Below are positions 5,147 to 7,805 of a DNA stretch of 7,805 bases, in pieces. This DNA is from Neptunomonas sp. (GTDB taxonomy: Bacteria; Pseudomonadota; Gammaproteobacteria; Pseudomonadales; Balneatricaceae). Both the position numbers and the translations under genes were made by a program. The stretch is taken from NCBI GenBank assembly GCA_004195305.1, contig SDWN01000177.1:1-7805 (forward strand). Direction: 5' to 3'. The notes under the pieces are model-generated. The model had not been told where the DNA came from. It did not search any database and was given only the letters and a program-made list of their open reading frames with translations. How positions within the stretch are numbered: the first letter of the stretch is position 1; the number at the start of each line of letters is the position of its first letter.

Positions 5147-6052
5147 ATGCCTGCTCCATCCCACACTGCCACATCGATGTCTGCAAAACGTCTGCGCATC
5201 TTTAAGCAATTAAACCTGATCCCTTATCTGCAGCAACGGAAGATATTATCCTTCGGCACTCTGCCCCTAAATGGCGAGTGCTACCACCACAGTGATGAAG
5301 CGCCCTGGATTGTGTTTATTCCCGGCATCGGCACCTACAGCGAGCTGTATTGCGAGATGCTGTGCAAGCTATCACAACAAGGCTTCAACACGCTGAGCAT
5401 CGACCTCCCCGGTCATGGCTATTCCGGGGGTCCGCGGGGGGCATATCAACTCGATACTCTGGTCACTCAGTTTGGCGAGGTGTTCGATTACATTGAGCAG
5501 AACTATTCGGGCGCGATCACTCTGTTCGGTTGCTCGATCGGCTCCCGGATCTCTTTGGAGCTGGCCGAACATGACGCCCGCATCAAAGCCCTGATGTGCC
5601 ACACTCTGCTGCTTAACGAGGTGCCGCCGGATATGTTTCATGATATGGGCTGGCAAGCATTGTCGATGAGCCGCTGGATGATGCCGGGGATGACTGTCGA
5701 TTTCCGCACCTTTATCGATATCGATAATATCCTCGAGCACAACCCGATGGGCGAGTTTGCCCGTCACGACACCCGCATTGTCTGGAACTATCCGATCGCC
5801 ACCCTCGACAGCCTGTATAGCGCGCCGAGCCAGATCCTTGAAAAACCCCTCGGCATACCGGCGGCCATCATTGTCGGTGAGCGCGATGATGTACTGCCTC
5901 CGGCATATATCCGCAGGCTGATCGAGCAGAGCGCCCAGCCGTTTGATCTGTTCGAGGTCAGTAACGCGGCGCATATGCTGCCATTTGACCAGGTTGACAT
6001 CACCGTCGAGACCGTCTCGCGCTGGCTCAAAGAGGCGCTAAAGCAGGGTTAA
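5147..6052 (+). CDS. Alpha/beta fold hydrolase, lysophospholipase-like
   Basis: A 301-residue soluble serine hydrolase; the substrate cannot be read from sequence. Family marks in order are FIPGIG (58-62, oxyanion loop), SIDLPGHGYSGGPRG (84-98) and GCSIGS (128-133), the nucleophile elbow with Ser130. The acid is Asp247 or Asp248 in GERDDVLPP, and the catalytic His is His276 in AAHMLP. A cap region lies around 155-230. The PGHGYSGGPRG block is like monoglyceride lipases and lysophospholipases. The frame opens further upstream at a TTG (5093), but GAGGA at 5134-5138, 8 bases before the ATG at 5147, favours this start. No signal peptide. Monocistronic or loosely linked to the lipoprotein gene 91 bp downstream. 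The fold is certain, the substrate unknown. Confidence 0.9.
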   Translation: MPAPSHTATSMSAKRLRIFKQLNLIPYLQQRKILSFGTLPLNGECYHHSDEAPWIVFIPGIGTYSELYCEMLCKLSQQGFNTLSIDLPGHGYSGGPRGAYQLDTLVTQFGEVFDYIEQNYSGAITLFGCSIGSRISLELAEHDARIKALMCHTLLLNEVPPDMFHDMGWQALSMSRWMMPGMTVDFRTFIDIDNILEHNPMGEFARHDTRIVWNYPIATLDSLYSAPSQILEKPLGIPAAIIVGERDDVLPPAYIRRLIEQSAQPFDLFEVSNAAHMLPFDQVDITVETVSRWLKEALKQG

Positions 6053-6064
6053 CAGGCCACTGTT

Positions 6065-6082
6065 CGCACCCTGCCCGGTGCG
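6065..6082. repeat. Hairpin after the hydrolase gene
   Basis: CGCACC and GGTGCG pair perfectly around CTGCCC. It begins 12 bases after the hydrolase stop and is followed by CTATGCTTAG, not a real T-run, so it is a weak terminator at best. The 11-mer GCACCCTGCCC within it also occurs at 5046-5056. Confidence 0.35.
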
Positions 6083-6101
6083 CTATGCTTAGCTGCAGCG
6101 T

Positions 6102-6110
6102 TGCTATAAA
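6102..6110 (+). promoter_or_regulatory. Extended -10 promoter candidate for the lipoprotein gene
   Basis: TGCTATAAA has the TG-n-TATAAA form of an extended -10 box (5 of 6 core matches). It lies 33 bp before the start codon at 6144, giving a short leader with AAAGGA at 6131-6136. No good -35 is seen, which extended -10 promoters can tolerate. Confidence 0.4.
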
Positions 6111-6143
6111 CAGTAACGGCCCGTCTCTATAAAGGATTGAGAT

Positions 6144-6785
6144 ATGTACCGAGCGCTAAGTTTGGCATTTGCGGTAATCGGGGTCAGTGCCTGCGGCCCC
6201 AACCTTGAAGCGGAATACCGAGCCACGCAAAAGGAGTTGCAACAGGTCAAACAACAACTCGCCGAAGCGCAAAATAAACTCAACGCCGCCGACCACGAAA
6301 CCCGCAACAAGATTTTCACCCTCGCGCGGCGTGCCAACACCCATCTGCTCGCAGAGTCCCTGGACAGCAATCTGATCGGGGCCATTCAGCAGGAGATGGC
6401 CCTGCTGGTGGATAGTTATGCGCAGCTAAATAGCAACCAGGACATCACGTCCCTGACCGCCCGGTTTTATGCCGATAAGCTAACGCTGATACGAGACCTG
6501 AACCGGGGCCAGAGCAACTCTTACGACCGCCAATACACGGCCTGCCTGGCGGATCTCGACAGCCAGGGAAAAAAGAACCAGCTCAGTACCATGCTATGCG
6601 AAGTTCAGGCCGATGCCGCCGCTCGTAAACCGCGTCAGCAATACCTCGCCAGCCTCGCCGCAACCCTTCAGGTTGGAAAAAAACTGGCGGACGACCGACG
6701 CGCCGATATCACCCTCGACTCACCCCAACTCGACACTCTGTTTAACACCGAGCTTAATAATCATCTAAAACAGGCTTCTCATTAA
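6144..6785 (+). CDS. Predicted lipoprotein with a coiled coil, function unknown
   Basis: A 213-residue protein I do not recognise. It opens with a short basic N-terminus (MYRAL), a hydrophobic stretch and the lipobox VSAC with Cys17 as the lipid-modified residue. Residue 18 is Gly, not Asp, so sorting to the outer membrane is expected. Residues 20-52 (EAEYRATQKELQQVKQQLAEAQNKL) form a clear coiled coil. The rest is mostly helical and charged, with two further Cys near 134 and 152 (TACLADL and TMLCEVQ) that could pair in the periplasm. AAAGGA 7 bases upstream supports the start. It follows the hydrolase by 91 bp, with its own promoter candidate. A role in envelope assembly or as a periplasmic scaffold is only a guess. 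Confidence 0.78.
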   Translation: MYRALSLAFAVIGVSACGPNLEAEYRATQKELQQVKQQLAEAQNKLNAADHETRNKIFTLARRANTHLLAESLDSNLIGAIQQEMALLVDSYAQLNSNQDITSLTARFYADKLTLIRDLNRGQSNSYDRQYTACLADLDSQGKKNQLSTMLCEVQADAAARKPRQQYLASLAATLQVGKKLADDRRADITLDSPQLDTLFNTELNNHLKQASH

Positions 6786-6959
6786 ATGGCAGTGACGCAT
6801 ACCCGCATCGGTGCTAATTAAGCTATTAACCTGGCAGGGTATTACCGAGAAACCGCGTCTGTCATTGATGCGACTAAGAACAGGACTGTGGCAGGAGAAC
6901 AAAGACTAAGCACCCTTGGGTGCTCAATCCAAGCACACGCCTGCGCATTTGATCGTCTT
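6786..6959. other. Non-coding spacer after the lipoprotein gene
   Basis: No reading frame with a ribosome site is present. The one clear structure is a 6-bp hairpin, AGCACC-CTTG-GGTGCT at 6909-6924, without a T-run. I see no strong terminator for the lipoprotein gene. Confidence 0.5.
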
Positions 6960-7000
6960 AAAAAAACAAAACCCCTCAGCGATCGAGTCGGTGAGGGGTT
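6960..7000 (-). terminator. Intrinsic terminator of the first phasin gene
   Basis: AACCCCTCA (6970-6978) and TGAGGGGTT (6992-7000) form a perfect 9-bp stem with a 13-nt loop. Read on the minus strand it is followed by TTTTGTTTTTT. It lies about 20 bp beyond the phasin stop at 7020. Only the minus direction has a T-run. Confidence 0.9.
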
Positions 7001-7019
7001 AGGTCGATCTAGCTGGAAA

Positions 7020-7388
7020 TTATGCAGCTTTTACCGCAGCAACTTTTTTCACAGCCGCATCAACTTCCGCAGCCGTTGTCTTAGCAGACTCTTCGATAAC
7101 GGCAGAGAACGCGTCTTTCGCTTCGGTGAAAGCCGCAATGCTTTTCTCAGTGGTGTCAGTCATCTTAGCTTCCAGCGCTTTGAAGAACCTAACCTGAAGC
7201 TCCAGAGCCGCCTTAGGATCTTTGCACTGAGCCAGCGCCTGGAACTGTTCCATGCTCGCGCTTACAACGTCTGACATGCTGTCTTTCTGAACACCAGCCA
7301 ACTTTTCCAGGACCTTTTTGTTGGTCTCAATCAGATCCATTATCGGTTTCATGCGCGTGTTCATATCTGCGAATAGGTTATCGTACAT
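7020..7388 (-). CDS. Phasin family protein, PHA granule coat
   Basis: A 122-residue amphipathic helical protein of the phasin family; such proteins coat polyhydroxyalkanoate granules and control their number and size. Residues 1-105 form the phasin domain, almost all helix, with NLFADMNTRMKPIMDL at the front and CKDPKAALELQVRFFKALEAK (55-75) as the most conserved block. The tail (AAVKKVAAVKAA) is Ala/Lys-rich. An ATG two codons earlier (7394) directly abuts the GAGGA ribosome site, whereas 7388 lies 6 bases from it and is preferred. It has its own TTGACA promoter and its own terminator. A close paralogue follows upstream on the same strand. No PHA synthase or regulator gene is in the window. 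Confidence 0.93.
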   Translation of the reverse strand: MYDNLFADMNTRMKPIMDLIETNKKVLEKLAGVQKDSMSDVVSASMEQFQALAQCKDPKAALELQVRFFKALEAKMTDTTEKSIAAFTEAKDAFSAVIEESAKTTAAEVDAAVKKVAAVKAA

Positions 7389-7459
7389 GGTCATTCCTCA
7401 AAGTGTGATTAGGGCTTATTCAGGGCTACACTACAAGGGATGCCCAATCTGGTGGCGCT

Positions 7460-7474
7460 TTGTGCACCGCACAA
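7460..7474. promoter_or_regulatory. TGC-N3-GCA dyad, candidate PhaR-type operator
   Basis: TTGTGC (7460-7465) and GCACAA (7469-7474) form a perfect dyad around ACC. It sits just downstream of the -10 box of the phasin promoter, about +6 to +20 of the expected transcript. PhaR repressors, which control phasin genes, are reported to bind TGC-rich dyads of this kind. The assignment is inferred. Confidence 0.4.
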
Positions 7475-7486
7475 GATACCGAATAA

Positions 7487-7514
7487 ACTTTAGCAGGCAA
7501 TCTTGCGCTGTCAA
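7487..7514 (-). promoter_or_regulatory. Sigma70 promoter of the first phasin gene
   Basis: On the minus strand, a perfect TTGACA (7514-7509) is followed after 16 bp by TAAAGT (7492-7487, 4 of 6 matches). Transcription would start near 7480, giving a leader of about 90 nt. Confidence 0.65.
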
Positions 7515-7549
7515 CTCACGCTTTCGCATCGCAACAACTATTTTCAGAC

Positions 7550-7588
7550 AAAAAAAATCCCCCGAAGCCTCGCGGTTTCGGGGGATTT
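7550..7588 (-). terminator. Intrinsic terminator of the second phasin gene
   Basis: AAATCCCCCGAA (7555-7566) and TTCGGGGGATTT (7577-7588) pair over 12 bp. The stem continues through three more pairs, one of them G-U, to a GCGA tetraloop on the minus strand. A run of eight T on the minus strand follows. It lies about 19 bp past the stop at 7607. Very strong. Confidence 0.93.
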
Positions 7589-7606
7589 AGAATTCAGCGC
7601 TTAGGC

Positions 7607-7805
7607 TTATTTACCGGTCGCTTTCTTCACTGCGCCTTCGATCTCGGCCGCTGCTTTTTTGGTTGCTTCTTCAACAGAAGAAACATAAGCGTCTTTCGCT
7701 TCGCTGATTGCAGCAATGCTCTTCTCTGCAGTAACCGTCATCTTAGCCTCTAAGGCTTTGTAGAAGTTAACTTGCAGCTCTAAAGCCGCTTTAGGGTCTT
7801 TACAC
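7607..7805 (-). CDS. Second phasin paralogue, N-terminus cut by the window edge
   Basis: The last 65 residues of a phasin, starting CKDPKAALELQVNFYKALEA and ending AVKKATGK. Aligned without gaps to the first phasin it is identical at about 43 of 61 positions, so the two arose by tandem duplication. The conserved Cys-Lys-Asp-Pro block is unchanged; differences gather in the C-terminal third (VSSVEEATKKAAAEIEG), and the tail is shorter. Its promoter lies outside the window. The strong hairpin at 7550-7588 ends its transcript before the first phasin promoter, so the two genes are separate transcription units and can be tuned apart. Confidence 0.93.
   Translation of the reverse strand, partial: CKDPKAALELQVNFYKALEAKMTVTAEKSIAAISEAKDAYVSSVEEATKKAAAEIEGAVKKATGK

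Noticed and set aside
4968..5186. N-terminal extension of SlyD to 5186
   Set aside because: The extension is Gly/Arg/His-rich translation of the C-rich tandem repeats; family alignment and a ribosome site place the start at 4967.
5372..6030. Minus-strand frames over the hydrolase gene
   Set aside because: Shadows of the hydrolase, whose catalytic motifs are all intact on the plus strand.
6888..7274. 128-codon plus-strand frame over the first phasin
   Set aside because: Antisense to a clear phasin gene, and it runs through that gene's terminator.

Overview
The window looks like chromosomal DNA of a free-living or symbiotic gammaproteobacterium. SlyD, PpnP, a DUF2058 (YaiL-like) protein and a DUF3301 protein all point that way, and the two phasins show that the cell can make polyhydroxyalkanoate (PHA) granules. 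A sulfur-oxidising Chromatiales or Sedimenticola-like lineage is possible, but this is a guess from protein style only. There are no tRNA or rRNA genes, no intact transposase, no CRISPR array and no recognisable phage gene.

Layout. (1) 1-1060, minus: most of a class III nucleotide cyclase, cut by the left edge. (2) 1061-2001: about 940 bp without a credible gene. It holds a pair of 90-bp direct repeats, a sigma70-like promoter just before the first copy, several hairpins and a pair of MITE-like inverted arms. (3) 2002-2889, minus: a LysR-type regulator. It is divergent from a plus-strand cluster across a 338-bp spacer with a run of perfect palindromes. (4) 3228-4445, plus: ppnP, a DUF2058 gene and a DUF3301 gene, with short gaps, probably one operon. 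(5) 4488-4967, minus: slyD, convergent with that cluster and separated from it by a GNRA-capped hairpin. (6) 5147-6052, plus: an alpha/beta hydrolase, divergent from slyD; the spacer carries 18-bp C-rich tandem repeats. (7) 6144-6785, plus: a small coiled-coil lipoprotein of unknown function. (8) 7020-7388 and 7607-7805, minus: two paralogous phasins, each with its own strong intrinsic terminator. The second is cut by the right edge.

The genes do not form one obvious pathway. Most are housekeeping: nucleoside salvage (ppnP), protein folding and nickel handling (slyD), signalling (cyclase) and carbon storage (phasins). The most interesting material is non-coding: the 90-bp repeats with their own promoter, the palindrome run beside the LysR gene, and the TGC-N3-GCA dyad just downstream of the phasin promoter, which resembles the site type reported for PhaR repressors. 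I found no convincing evidence of a completely new multi-gene system.
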